Positions 12,895 to 24,208 are shown, counted from the first letter of the stretch. The stretch is 64,000 nt of DNA from Muscardinus avellanarius (GCA_963383645.1 OY726561.1:23702795-23766794); one strand, 5' to 3'. The notes: a model not told the origin generated them from the sequence alone. Numbers and translations: made by a program.

Positions 12895-13322
12895 ATCTAG
12901 AATGTTCCACACAATACCATGTATTGAAAGCATGGGCCCCAGTGTAGCAAGGTACAGAGCTGGACTTTCAGGCAATGACTGAACCACAGTAATTCTCACC
13001 TCAATGGCAGATGAACCCATTGATAGCAAATGGACTATCAGGAGGTGGGACAAAGGTGAAAGAAGAAAGTAATGGAGGTGTGCCCTGGAAGGTTTGCTTA
13101 TACTCTTCCTTTTCCTTTGTTTCATGACTGCCAGGAGCTTAATAGCATTTCTCTGCCACTTCCTTCCTCCATGATGTCCTGCCTTACCTCAGACCCAGAG
13201 CAATAAAATGGTCTGACCACGGACCAAATACTCTGAAACCCTGATCCAAAAGTAAATCTTTCTTCCTTAAAGTTGTTCTTGTCAAGTATTTTGATCACAG
13301 TGACAAAAAGACTACTAACACA
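12895..13322 (+). repeat. LTR-like segment (ERVL-MaLR type, tentative)
   Basis: A block richer in GC than its surroundings ends with CAATAAAATGG, TAAATCTTTCTTCCTTAAAG, a TCAAGTATTTTGATCACAGT stretch and ACTACTAACACA. This order (polyadenylation signal, pyrimidine-rich stretch, terminal CTAACACA) resembles the 3' end of mammalian MaLR solo LTRs. The 5' end is unclear and no internal or coding part is present, so this would be a degraded solo LTR. Confidence 0.45.
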
Positions 13323-15077
13323 TTATCTATGTCTTTGGACTATAAGTATTTTGAAAACATTGAACTTGTTTTTCTGATCAACTATGAGTTAACACTTCTA
13401 GAATTCTAGATGACATGTACTAGGTGATCAACTACTAAATGATTCTTTTAAACTAGAAGTAGTACACTTAAAGATTTCATTAAACAAGATTTTATAATTT
13501 TTGATAAAATCAAACCAATTGATTAATATGATTTAAAAAATTAATAAGGGGGAATGAGAAAAATGAATGAGATGAAGTTCATCTACTATGAACCTGGCAT
13601 TTAGCCAAATAGTTTATTGATTCAGTTAACAATTATTTAAGTATACTAAGTCTTCTATTTACAACTTGCATTTACAACTATTACTTGAAATGTATGTAAC
13701 AATTCATTGTTAACTTGTGAAGACTGATTTAGCAACAAAGCATTTAGAAAATTTCATCAATACAAGGGTCAAAAAGAAAAGTGGAACTAAAGTGAAGTTC
13801 TAGGTTTACATTATTCCATTTTAGGAAAAATGTGGAAGTTAGATCATAGAACCATCCCAGTATCATTATGCTTGAATATTAAATTCATTGTAATTCTTAT
13901 GTTTCTTGTCTCTTAAAATAATTATCTCTTTTAAAAACCTGCTTATAATTAAGGTTCACAATAAATTAGATGTACATGTGAGACTTAATATTAAATAATC
14001 TGAAAATGTTTAGACATTGTCATTTAACTATAATAAAAGAACTGACTTTATTATTGAAAGGGAAAAAGCTAAAAATATATCATGCAATTTATCCATATGA
14101 CTTGTTAATAAAATCTACTGCAGTTACACTGAATATGAGGAAATTATTATTCTACATTAACTTATTACAATAGAAACAATAAGTTTCTGTCAATAACTCA
14201 CAGTCATTGAATATGCTCAGCTCAGAAACATTATCTTAAAATTTAAAGAATGACTATTGAACGTGATTATGATACATTCTCTTTATATATTCAAAAATAG
14301 AAACTCTCTACTTTCTGTCTTTTATGCTATAGAAATTTTGTCCCTTGGAAACACAAAACGGAATCATCCAAGATTGAAAATACTTGAAAAGATTCATTTA
14401 TTTTGTACCTCTCTGCAATGCAGGTGCATTGAAAAATATTCTAAATTGAAACTGCTCCCTATGCACAATGCTAAAGGAGCATAATGTAAGCAAATTATGC
14501 TTTCAATTACAAATGTCATATTATTCTGGGATTTTAGCTCAGTCTGAATCAAAATCATGAAGACATGTTGAGTGAATGTACTTTTCTATTATCCATACAG
14601 ATGAGTGAATGAACTTTTCTATTATCCATACAGATCTTACCATAATATTTAGAACATGTAGGTGTCTTTGGAAGAACAACTCCAGAGTAATAAATGAAAT
14701 TCATTTGAAGATTCTCTTAAGATTACCTATAGTGGACTGATGAGATTTTGTTTGAAATAAAATATGAAGAATCTGTATGAGTCTGCATCTACTACTTAAT
14801 TTATTTAATATTGCATAAGATATATTAATATTTCCTTCAAATTAGAGAAATGACGAGAACATTTTCTTGTCTGTAAATTTTTAAATAGTAACTACTGTAA
14901 GTTTTTAGACCAAAATGTTGGTCAAACTGCTTAAAAATTCAGTTAAAGTAGTCAAATGCAGTGTGTCTAGAGCCATAGTTGTGTATTGACAACTTGAAGA
15001 AATAAGGAAGGTGCTGCATTTGACCTGTGATCCATAGTTTTCAAACTCTAAAGCTTTAAGGTTCAAACAGTATTTAT

Positions 15078-15201
15078 AATGCCAGGTGTAGTGGTGCATA
15101 TTTGTAACCACAGTAACTTGGGTATTTGAGACGGAGGATCACGGGTTTGTGGTCAGCCTTATCTACTTAGTGAGTCCCTCCACAACTTGGCGAGACACTG
15201 A

Positions 15202-15267
<66 letters not shown>

Positions 15268-15325
15268 GTATTTCTAGTATTGTAGCTCAGAGGTTATAAT
15301 GCCCCTGAGTTCAATTTCTAGTATT
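15078..15325 (+). mobile_element. B1-dID SINE with expanded (TA)n linker
   Basis: Plus strand: GCCAGGTGTAGTGGTGCATA, TACTTAGTGAGTCCCTCCAC, a linker expanded into about 23 TA units (15214-15260), then the ID part TTGTAGCTCAGAGGTTATAA and GAGTTCAATTTCTAGTA. The 3' end is interrupted by the next SINE. Confidence 0.85.
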
Positions 15326-15546
15326 TTTTTTTTTTTTTTTTTGGTGGTGGTACTCGGGGTGGAACCCAGAGGCTTTCTACCTCCAGGCTATACTCCCAGA
15401 CCTATTTTATATTTTATTTGGAAACAGGGTCTCGCTAAGTTGCTTGAGAGCCTCACTCAGTAGCTGAGGCTGGCTTCAAAATTGTGCAATTCTCCTGTCT
15501 CAGCCTCCCAAGCATGGGGATTACAAGCGTGCGCCACCACACCCGA
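15326..15546 (-). mobile_element. B1-dID SINE inserted in opposite orientation
   Basis: Poly-T, GGTGGTGGTACTCGGGGTGG, TTTGGAAACAGGGTCTCGCT, CGTGCGCCACCACACCCGA. Flanked by a 15-bp duplication with two mismatches (15311-15325 and 15547-15561, shared core CTAGTATT), so it inserted into the end of the preceding SINE. It ends 140 bp from the exon 4 donor. Confidence 0.9.
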
Positions 15547-15686
15547 CCAATCCCTAGTATTAAAAAATAATATGTAAAAATTTAAGGAAAATATTATATT
15601 TTCTTTAATCAGCCTCACATATTCAGCATTTGTAAATCTTGTTATATTTTAGAACATATAACTTAGGGAGTTACCAAAATACTAAC

Positions 15687-15830
15687 TGTCGGAAGTAGCG
15701 GTGACTTCCTCATTATGATACAACCAGCTGACAGCAGGTGCAGGTGAACTGCTGACTCGGCACACCACTTCTGCATCCTCTCCTTGCTTGAACTCTTGAG
15801 GGGATACCACTTCTTTGAAAGTGAGTTTTT
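15687..15830 (-). CDS. NCAM2: NCAM2 coding exon 4 (first half of Ig domain 2)
   Basis: This 144-nt exon encodes 48 codons. The acceptor reads GATACAG and the donor, starting at 15686, reads GTTAGT. Two bases complete a Gln codon split with exon 3, then the frame reads [20 protein letters not shown], the first Ig2 cysteine in VVCRV (TGC at 15760-15762) and the Ig tryptophan in [10 protein letters not shown]. It ends with the first base of a split codon (phase 1). Ig2 takes part with Ig1 in NCAM-family homophilic binding; that role is family knowledge, not visible here. Being phase-symmetric and a multiple of three, the exon could be skipped without a frameshift, but loss of half of Ig2 would probably break the domain. 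SINEs in opposite orientation lie in both flanking introns. Confidence 0.96.
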
Positions 15831-16274
15831 CTGTATCAATAAAGCAAAACATACCATAAAATAATTTTCATCTCCTTAACTCAAAAACATGTTTGAGTTA
15901 AGTAAATATACATCTATGTTTATTAATATTACAGTAAAATAAGAAGTTAAACTTTGGCCCTACAAAACTTTAAACCAGGAAAACCAATATACCTTCTAAA
16001 AAATTTCTGTTTCACTTAGGATAAACTCCAAAGTCCATCTAAAAACCACAAAAGGTCCCATATGAACTGGCATTTATCCCCAAACCCTTGTCCTAATTCC
16101 TCTTTTCTCCTATTTATTATGATTCAGAAATATTATCTTTTTTATTTTTTGAATAATACAGGCTTTTTCTTGCTGAGGGCATTCACACTACCTAGAATTC
16201 ATCCTAATTTCTTTCTAAACTATTCATTAAAAACATTTCCAAAGTGGTTGAAATCAGAGAACTACAGTAACATA

Positions 16275-16985
16275 GTATACCCATGTTCATAGGAGGACAA
16301 TTCGGAATAGTCAAAATATGAAACCAACCTAGGTCTCCATCAACAGATGGGAAATACACACAATGGAATTCTACTCAGATATAAAGAAGAATAAAATCAT
16401 GTCATTCTCAAGAAGGTGGAAAGACCTGGAGAGCATTATATTAAGTGAGATCAGCCAAGCACAGAAAGAGAAGGGACATACGTTTTCTCTAATATGCCCA
16501 AACTAGGAAGTATTAGGGATACCAGAAAGACTACAGATAAGCTGGGCGTGGTAGCACACACTTGTAATCCCCCTGCTTGGGAGGATCCGCAGGTTCGAAG
16601 CCAGTTGCTCTGGCTTAAGGGACCCTGTTTCCAAAAATAAAATAGGTCTGGGAATGTAGCCTGTAGGTAGAATGGCTTCCAGGAAACCCAGTACGACGAA
16701 AAAAAAAAAAAAAAAAAAAAAAAAGACTCCAGATAATGGAGTAATGGAGTGGAAATCTCAGCAAACTAGAAAGGAAGGGTAGGAGAGGAAGAAAGATGAG
16801 GTTGATTAATGGAGGAGCTACATTCGAATATATGTATAAGTATTAATGTAGCATGGTCAACCTGGACACCCATTTTTGGGAGTGGGGGGAAAGGGGAAGG
16901 GGGTGGGCGAGGGCAGCAAGCACTATGTGAATGTATGCCATTGTCAATATGATGCACATAAAATAAAATAAAATATAAAAAATCA
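16275..16985 (+). mobile_element. L1 3' end (GATTAATG lineage) carrying a SINE
   Basis: ORF2 tail (CACACAATGGAATTCTACTC, GAGAGCATTATATTAAGTGA), interrupted at 16541-16723, then 3'UTR with TTGATTAATGGAGGAGC, a G-rich run (16876-16912) and an AAATAAAATAAAATA tail. Same lineage as 5815-6216. Confidence 0.85.
16541..16723 (+). mobile_element. B1-dID SINE, short form, with 25-base A tail
   Basis: GCTGGGCGTGGTAGCACACA, GCTCTGGCTTAAGGGACCCT, TCTGGGAATGTAGCCTGTAG, then GTACGACG and a pure A tail to 16723. Target-site duplication of 13 bp with one mismatch (16528-16540 and 16724-16736). The intact tail suggests a fairly recent insertion. Confidence 0.9.
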
Positions 16986-17009
16986 GTATACTTTCTCACT
17001 TAAACATGT

Positions 17010-17275
17010 ACCACCTTTTTAATTTTTAAAAATGTTTTATTGGTACATTCTAATCATACATGTTAATGGAGTACAATATGGTAGAGGCATACATACACAC
17101 ATAACTCAAAATTTTACCCAAGTCCTACCCCATTCCCTCCCTGCTCTCTCCTTCTCATGTTTGAATTAGTGATTGACTTTGATATGTTTGTGAATGTACA
17201 TCATATACATTAGGGAATTTCCCTCTTCTTTTACTATCTATCTATCCTCACTTTATTTTCCATAAAATTTCATGA
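17010..17275 (-). mobile_element. L1 3' end
   Basis: Reverse complement of an L1 tail: TTTTATTGGTACATTCTAAT, GGAGTACAATATGGTAGAGG, then a C/T-rich stretch and CATGTTTGAATTAGTGATTG (reverse of the CTAAGCCAAACATGAG landmark). 5'-truncated. Confidence 0.75.
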
Positions 17276-17734
17276 TATGTTTATACAGCACTTAAGTATT
17301 TTTACAATTATTTATTATATGTGACTTAGACTAATACTGAGTAGACAACAATACTTGTATTAAATGAACAAATCAAATGAATATTTGTGCTTGAGGATTT
17401 TTTCACAAAAACAATGAATTTCCCTTTACATCTCAAAATGTTTATCTTCATAAATAAAACCAGGGGCCTTCCCTTGCATCATTTGAAATAATAAAAAAAT
17501 CTTGGAAAGCCTACTAAGGGCTAGATGCATATATTTCACTATAATTGTGAATGGCATCATGATGTAAGACTACAGTACACCAAAAAGTATAAAAAACAAA
17601 TACTATGCTTAAGAAGTAAATATTTCAACTTAAATTTCTGCTATCTTTGTAATAAGTACCGTGGAAGTCCCATAAATAAGAAACAAACATATTTTCTGGA
17701 GGTTCTCAATGTAACTGAAGTAAAATAAATGATA

Positions 17735-17777
17735 GATAAATAAATAAATAAATAAACAAGCAAACAAATAAATAAAA
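17735..17777 (+). repeat. (TAAA)n microsatellite
   Basis: Imperfect tetranucleotide run with AAAC interruptions. Confidence 0.9.
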
Positions 17778-18789
17778 TAGCAAATCATAATAAATGAATC
17801 TAGCAATGTATTAACAAACTGGACTCAGGTTCTCAAACCAGGAATTATAATATGGGAATAGTTTCATTTTTTTCTATTTAATTTCTCAAGTAATAATTTC
17901 TATAATAATAATAAAAACTGAACTCATGACAGTTTATAAAGTTATATTATAAATATATAATTTTTCATATTTATGTGGCAGAAATGTCAAGAAACACATA
18001 TTATCTGTTAGGCATTTTTCTAAATACTTCTTGCAATATTAGTTAATGTAGTCCTCAAAATAATACTTTATACTCTTGCCCATGTTTTATAAATGACAAC
18101 CCTGAAAGTAAAGAGGTTGAGATATTTGCTCAATGTCAGAAGAGTATTTTATAAAGCCTGGTTTCAAATACGTATAGCCAATAGTCTTCACAGTGATCCT
18201 AAAAAATGTTTAATGATTTTTAGATAAGAAAGAGAAAGGGACATAAGAAAAATCCATCTCAATTATAAAATGAAGCATGCATGTAGAAAACATTGTTAAC
18301 AAAACCCCTGGTAGTGAGGAATCCTGACAAAGTATTATTCTATAGTAGATTAAATTCCATCTCCATCTCTGTCTATTCCTGTTCCTTGACTTCACTCCAA
18401 ATCCCCAGTCCACAATAATCAGTGCTGTGACATGTTCAATGCCCTTTTTCTTAATTGGGACTTTTAATTTTAAACTGAAACTATATACCAAATTTATTTT
18501 ATACCACCAATTAAACCACTATTATACCTATATCCAACAGATTCCTAATGACCTGAGAAATTAAAATATTTTTGTTTATATTGTTTTGCCAACAGAGTTC
18601 TGAATACACTCAGTAAAACACCAATAAACTGATATCTACATAGGTCTTAGAGCATCACACAGCACATAATTTGTTCTTGAGTGAAAGTGTTTGTTATTAA
18701 AAACATTTTATGCTGTTGTAATTCTTAATTTGGAAATATTTTAACCCATTCTATCAGTAACTTTTAATTCTGTTTACATTGTCTTTGGA

Positions 18790-19125
18790 TGTACAATATT
18801 TTTCTATTTTTTATGAAGTTTGTTTATTCTTTTGTTGCCTGTGCCTTTGGAATCATATCCAAGCAATCACTACCAATTTCAATGTTGTGAAGTTTTATGA
18901 CCCTGGTCTTCTTCTAAAAGTTTATAGTCTTAACATTTACATTTAGGTCTTTAATCTATTTTGAGTTAATATTTGTATATGGTGATAGGTAAGGGCCCAA
19001 TTTTATTCTTTTTCATGTAATTATTATTTTTCAACAATATTTAGTGAAACGATTATTATTTCCTTCACCAAATGTTCTTGGAAACCTTGTCAAAAATAAC
19101 TTGACCATATATGGAAAAAAACAAA
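18790..19125 (-). mobile_element. Old L1 (L1M-like) ORF2 fragment
   Basis: Reads in reverse as the ORF2 region around LIFDKP-like to INS-WIKDL: the plus strand shows TTTAATCTATTTTGAGTTAA, then GGTAAGGGCCCAATTTTATT and ACCTTGTCAAAAATAACTTG. Strongly diverged. Confidence 0.7.
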
Positions 19126-19300
19126 CATATCAAAGTTAATCAGGAAAACAAGCTTAGGAAGTAGGGAAGGGGAGAGAAGGGCTAGGGATTGGATAGGGGC
19201 TGATTGGGTGATGTGTGCATGTATATCCACAAGTTTTTTATCCTATTAAGATGTATGACTACAACGCACCAATCAAAATTTATTTAACAAAAAAAACAAC
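19126..19300 (+). mobile_element. L1 3' UTR and tail
   Basis: Purine-rich stretch, GGGTGATGTGTGCATGTATA, TATTAAGATGTATGACTACA, CGCACCAATCAAAATT. Ends 53 bp from the exon 3 donor. Confidence 0.8.
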
Positions 19301-19353
19301 AAAAAAAGAAATTACAGTCTCAGTCAACTAGAATTTATAAGTACAAGACTTAC

Positions 19354-19560
19354 GGTAAATTTCCAAAACTACTGTGGCTTCTTGTGTCTGTCCTTTGGCA
19401 TCTGTTGCTTGGCAACGGTATATCCCTGCATCTTCTATGTTTGCATTGTAGATGGTTAATCGCGACCTAACACCCTCCTTTTGTACTACTACCCTCTGTG
19501 TTGAAATTATCTTCTCTCCTTGAGGGTTATACCAGTCTATACTCTCAGGTTCACCAATTG
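19354..19560 (-). CDS. NCAM2: NCAM2 coding exon 3 (most of Ig domain 1)
   Basis: This 207-nt exon encodes 69 codons. The acceptor is CCCTATGCAG ending at 19561 and the donor is a full-consensus GTAAGT starting at 19353. After completing the Ala codon begun in exon 2 the frame reads [20 protein letters not shown] (Ig1 tryptophan), continues through a hydrophobic strand, and closes Ig1 with [19 protein letters not shown]; the cysteine is TGC at 19412-19414. It ends EIY plus one base of the next codon (phase 1). This is the longest recognisable NCAM2 piece and matches the mammalian NCAM2 protein almost residue for residue as I remember it. No frame damage is seen. Confidence 0.97.
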
Positions 19561-20501
19561 CTGCATAGGGCCAAGCAAAAGAAATATTTGAAAATATCAA
19601 GTGTTTGTTGTAACAGTGACATTTACTATTATGCATCAATTTTTAACAATTTAACAAAAATATAAGTAGAAAACTGGAAATCAAAACCATATGAAATTGA
19701 AAGTAAACACAAATGTTAAGACAAATGTTCATCCTTGTTTATCTAACATTGAGGAATCATTCCTTTCCAAGGAAGCAGAATACAAATTTTCTACATAATA
19801 CTTAAGCTGAGAAAATTGAAACTTTACATAATCTGTACAATACTATCTTGTTTAAGTACTAAAACTGCCTATGCTGGACATAAACCCAGTCAATATATAA
19901 CATTTGAACAGAAACATGACCTTTAATATTATTTCACATGCTCAATTATCTTTGCTCCGGTCAACAGATAACAGTATTTTACCAAATAAAGCAGAGACTA
20001 GAAAAATCTAAATTATTCACAAAACCAATTTTGGCATTTGGTAATTTTTAATCAATTTTCAAAGTTGTTAAACTTGTACAGAGAAGGTAACAAACAATTT
20101 AAAAATAAAGCCCTAATCTCTTCCCCCATGAAAATGAGTAAGTTTAACATTTTTATCTAAAATTATTAACTATTAAATCATATGATAATTAGAATGTATT
20201 AAAGTGATACTTATCCTGCTAGGCAATTATAACCCAATCATCACAGTGTAAACATTTATTTAAGTTTTCCAGTTCAGAATCTAGGTCATTAGCACTTTTT
20301 AAAACCCAAAGCTTCCTGCCTTTGCTTTTAGTTACCAAAAGAATGTATTTCACATAATTACTCAAGAAATAATTTGGGAAAGCAACACGCACTATTAACT
20401 CAAAAGGGTTAAAAATGCACATAATTATCTACTCTATGCAGAGACACTTTAAATAAATCTGTTTCTTCTTTTTGGTTTTTGGTTTGTTGGTTTTTTTTTT
20501 T

Positions 20502-20502
<1 letters not shown>

Positions 20503-20534
<32 letters not shown>
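20503..20534 (+). repeat. (GTT)n microsatellite
   Basis: Ten GTT units after a T run. Confidence 0.9.
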
Positions 20535-20552
20535 TCCCTGAGAAATAATTTT

Positions 20553-20985
20553 AGAGCTGGGTGTCATGGCACAGGGCTATAATTCCAGTAATGAGGAGAC
20601 TGAGACAGAATGATCACAGGTTCAAGGCCAGAGTGAGCACCTTAGGCCCTCAAAAACTTATTGAGACCCTATTTCAAAATAAAAAATAAGCCGGGCGTGG
20701 TGCCAAATGTTTGTAATCCCAGCATTCAAGAGGCTGAGACAGAAGTATCACAGTTCACAGACAGCCTCAGCTACTTAGCGAGGCCCTTTGCAACTCAGTG
20801 AGATTCTGTTTTTAAAATAAAGTATAAACAATAGGGCTGGGAGTATAGTTTGGAGGTAGAATGCCTCCTGGGTTCTATCCACAGTATTGCAAAAATAAAT
20901 CAATCAATAAAAATAAAAATAAAAACATAAAAAAGAGTTCATGGTGTAACTCAGAATGTTCCTGGGTTCAATCCCCAAAACAAAT
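20553..20985 (+). mobile_element. B1-dID SINE split by a second B1-dID SINE
   Basis: The outer copy is GAGCTGGGTGTCATGGCACA to ACCCTATTTCAAAATAAAAA (20553-20687), and its ID part resumes at 20937 (TCATGGTGTAACTCAGAATG .. TTCAATCCCCAAAAC). The inner copy fills 20688-20935 (CCGGGCGTGGTGCCAAATGT .. GTTCTATCCACAGTATTGC). Both are plus strand; the inner one landed in the A-rich linker of the outer. Confidence 0.85.
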
Positions 20986-21014
20986 TAATTAAAAATCAAT
21001 CAATCCATTTACTC

Positions 21015-21416
21015 ACAGATGACATAATTTTGTTCTTCTTTATGGTTCTGTAAAGTTGCATTGTGTACATATCACAGAGAACATTATGCTAAGTGAGATT
21101 ACTAAGTCACAAAAAGTAAAAAAATCAGATGTTCTCCCTAATATTCAAAAGCAAGAAAGAAAAGGGGTCATAGGAGGAATTCTAGACGAGGTAGGAGAAA
21201 CCATAGATGAGCAAATAAATCAACCTAAATGAGGGGGATTGAAGGGGTAAAGAGAAAATGTCCTAATGTACATGATGTACATTGATACACATATGAAAGG
21301 TAATCAGTAAGCCAAACATGAGAGGACAGGAGGGGGAAGAAAATGGGTAGGAATTGGGTAAGGGTTAAATAAGTGATGTGTGCATGAATGCCTCTACCAT
21401 CTTGTCCTCCTTTAAG
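21015..21416 (+). mobile_element. Short L1 3' end with a ~65-bp inverted 5' piece
   Basis: 21015-21079 is the reverse complement of the ORF2 tail (GACATAATTTTGTTCTTCTT, CATTGTGTACATATCACAG). From 21080 the plus strand continues with the adjoining L1 sequence GAGAACATTATGCTAAGTGA through CTAAGCCAAACATGAG-type motifs to CTCCTTTAAGATGTGCATGA. The flipped piece is the segment immediately upstream, a small twin-priming product. Confidence 0.85.
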
Positions 21417-21735
21417 ATGTGCATGATGGTGCACTTGTGAGGCTGAGACAGGAGACTGGCGGTTCATGGACAGTCTCAGCTACTTAGTGAGGCCCTTTGC
21501 AACTCAATGAAATCATGTTTCAAAATAAAAAATAAAAAAATAGAGCTGGGGGTGTTTCTCAGAGGTAAAATTCCCCTGGTTCTATTCCTAGTACACACAC
21601 ACAAAAATAAATAAAAGTAAGAAAAGAAGAGAAAAGAAAAGAAGAAAATAGAAAAGAAAAGAAAGGAAATTTTTAAAAAGGGAGGGAAGTTGGGGATGGA
21701 TCTCAAGGGTAGAACATTCCTTGGTTCTATTAAGA
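21417..21735 (+). mobile_element. B1-dID SINE, purine-rich tail and a second dID fragment
   Basis: 5'-truncated B1 (GTGAGGCTGAGACAGGAGAC .. GAGGCCCTTTGCAACTCAAT), linker, ID part (GCTGGGGGTGTTTCTCAGAG .. CTATTCCTAGTACACAC), a GAAAA-rich tail (21600-21672), then another ID fragment GTTGGGGATGGATCTCAAGG (21681-21735). Confidence 0.75.
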
Positions 21736-22170
21736 CATAAACTTATCACAGTGGCTTTCTATTCAATCTCAGATCTTTTCATACTTTGCATATTCTGTCC
21801 TATAAATAATGCTCCCACTCTGTCCTTTGGGGCTGATGTTACTTCGTGTTAACCCTTCTGCTTGCAAGTGGAAGAATAACATTTTGCTCCCCTCCCTCGA
21901 ATTGTCTGGTATGGTTCCTCCCAGTATTTGACCTAACTGGCTCAATACCCAGTACCCATCAAAATGATTATTAATAATCAGAAGAATGAGAAAAAATTAA
22001 AATAAATTAAGTAAGTAATTTAGAAGCAAACTGTCTTCTTTTTCTAGTAAATTATACAGGAGTCAGCAAAAATATAAAAAAATTTAGGCAAATTTTTAAA
22101 TAAATATTGAGTTAACTTAGATATTTTCTTTTCGAACATCATAGAAAACTTCATTAGCATGGGAGATTTA

Positions 22171-22173
<3 letters not shown>

Positions 22174-22216
<43 letters not shown>
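22174..22216 (+). repeat. (TG)n microsatellite
   Basis: About 21 TG units, one interrupted near the end. Confidence 0.95.
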
Positions 22217-22756
22217 CTTCTCAGCATACAAAGTAGATTAAAGGTATATGTCATCATGCCCAATTATTTTAGATTTTTATACAGCAGGATCTCTACTAAA
22301 GAATAGTTTCCACCAAAACTTCCCATATTAATTTAGATGGTTTATTGTCCACATTATTAATAAATGTTATTAAATGCTTTGTTTTCATTAAATGTAGTTA
22401 TACAAATTATTTTGCTCTATATGACATTTCATTTAGATTACAGTGTATAGCAACCTTCTACTTTTAATTTAAAAGATAATTATTTACTGCGGTTTACAAA
22501 CCTACATTTTTAAGGTGTCTGGAAATTTTAAAGTTGCAATCATAATACAAAATGAATTGAAGCATTGATTTGCATGGTTTCCTATGCATTTATGTTTCGA
22601 TTCTCCTTTTAATACTATAATCAATATAAATAGAAACATTTCTATGACTATGGTATAACTTTTTACATACATGTTTATATAGAAAAATTTTGTCTCATTA
22701 AGAAACTTAATAGCACTGAATGATGTCAATTCTATTTCATATTTAAGACTGTATAC

Positions 22757-22962
22757 GTATATTTTCTACTGGAGATTGAACCCAGGGGCATTCTACTACT
22801 AAGGTACACATCTTTCCTTTTTATTTGTTTTATTTTGAAACAGGGTCACCACAAATTTCTGAGAATCTCACTAAGTTTCTGAATCTGGCCACCTATCTGT
22901 GATCTCTTTGTCTCAGCCTCTCAAATACAGGAATTACAGGTAAGTGATACCATGCTTGGCTT
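22757..22962 (-). mobile_element. B1-dID SINE
   Basis: Minus strand: ACTGGAGATTGAACCCAGGG, TTTTGAAACAGGGTCACCAC, GATCTCTTTGTCTCAGCCTC, ending GATACCATGCTTGGC. Confidence 0.8.
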
Positions 22963-24150
22963 TAGTTCCTATTTTAAAAGTCCTGTTTTAAGGTTTTATA
23001 ATACATAGAGTAATATATTTTAGTTTATAGTGATATACTAAAATATATAATATAAAATTTGAAGTAAACAATGTTATTATTCAGTTATTAAGTGATACAA
23101 CTGAGTGTGCGTGCATATCTTTTCATTTCTGTAGATAAAATAGTATGGGATTTAGAACTATTGGCCTGCATTATCCTGTCAAATATCTTTTATCATAATA
23201 TGTGATATTGGATTTTTAACAAGTCTACCACTGCAGACTTTCAGGAATGCAGATCTATAAATAAACTATTCATTTTTTCCTAAGATGTGATATTTTATAA
23301 AATATACTCTGAATATGGTTTATTAATATGTTATATAAATATGTTTCTACTTTTAACATATTTTAAAATTATTTAAATAAAATATGTAATTCTCAAGGTA
23401 ACCTTTATATTTTTTAAAATAAATATCACAAATAATTACTTTAATCTGGTTTTGAATCAGTTTTGTGTAATCAGGAACAGAAACAATTGTAAAATATTCT
23501 CCTAAGCAATTTTGGTATTATTTGAATATTGTTGAGTAGTTCAGGTATAAAGGATTGTGTGCATAAATATGAATATGATGAATCTAAATTTATGTAGAAT
23601 GCATTCATTTACGAGTTTCGTAATATACTGATTGATAATTTTATGTTCAAGTATTTAAATTTCTTCTGAAAGAATTCTGAGTCTAGATGATTAAACTGAA
23701 TAAGGCTCATCGTATTTTCCATAGGTATCATGACATAAGATACATTTTAACAGCCATAAAATCTTTCATAATTTCTTCTGATTAAGTAAACATAATAGTG
23801 CAAACATGTTCCTAATTAAATAATTATATTATACAAAAATGAATATTCACTTTTCAAATGAATTGATTTTTTTCCTATAATTTTCATTCAGGTGTAACTG
23901 CAGTGCACCTGGCCATATCTAATTTATTCATTGCTTACTTATAAAGTTATTGTCTTTACATTTATACTAATATTTATATTTAGTCAGAAATAATGTTTAT
24001 ATTGATTTAAAAATTACCATGCAAAGCTAATTTAAAAGTGATCTAACTTGACAGCCCAAAATGATAACTTCAAAATAAAAATGAAATTAATACTTAATGT
24101 GTAAAACATGATTATTAATATTTTTACAATCATTATAAATGCACTACTAA

Positions 24151-24163
24151 ATTATTATTGTTA

Positions 24164-24208
<45 letters not shown>

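Larger units (their letters stand above)
8754..15686 (-). other. NCAM2: NCAM2 intron 4 (6933 bp)
   Basis: It runs from donor GTTAGT at 15686 to acceptor TTTCCAG at 8754. Contents are B1-dID SINEs, an LTR-like segment and a possible CR1-clade LINE fossil. Stretches 8754-9829, 10035-11096, 11297-11679, 11887-12289 and 13323-15077 show no gene or repeat I can name. 10040-10330 is moderately GC-rich with an AATAAA near 10214 and looks like a retroelement or LTR remnant, unassigned. Confidence 0.85.
15831..19353 (-). other. NCAM2: NCAM2 intron 3 (3523 bp)
   Basis: Bounded by donor GTAAGT (19353) and acceptor GATACAG (15831). It contains a plus-strand L1 3' end split by a SINE, minus-strand L1 pieces and a TAAA repeat. 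The stretches 15831-16274 and 17281-18789 show nothing else recognisable. Confidence 0.85.
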
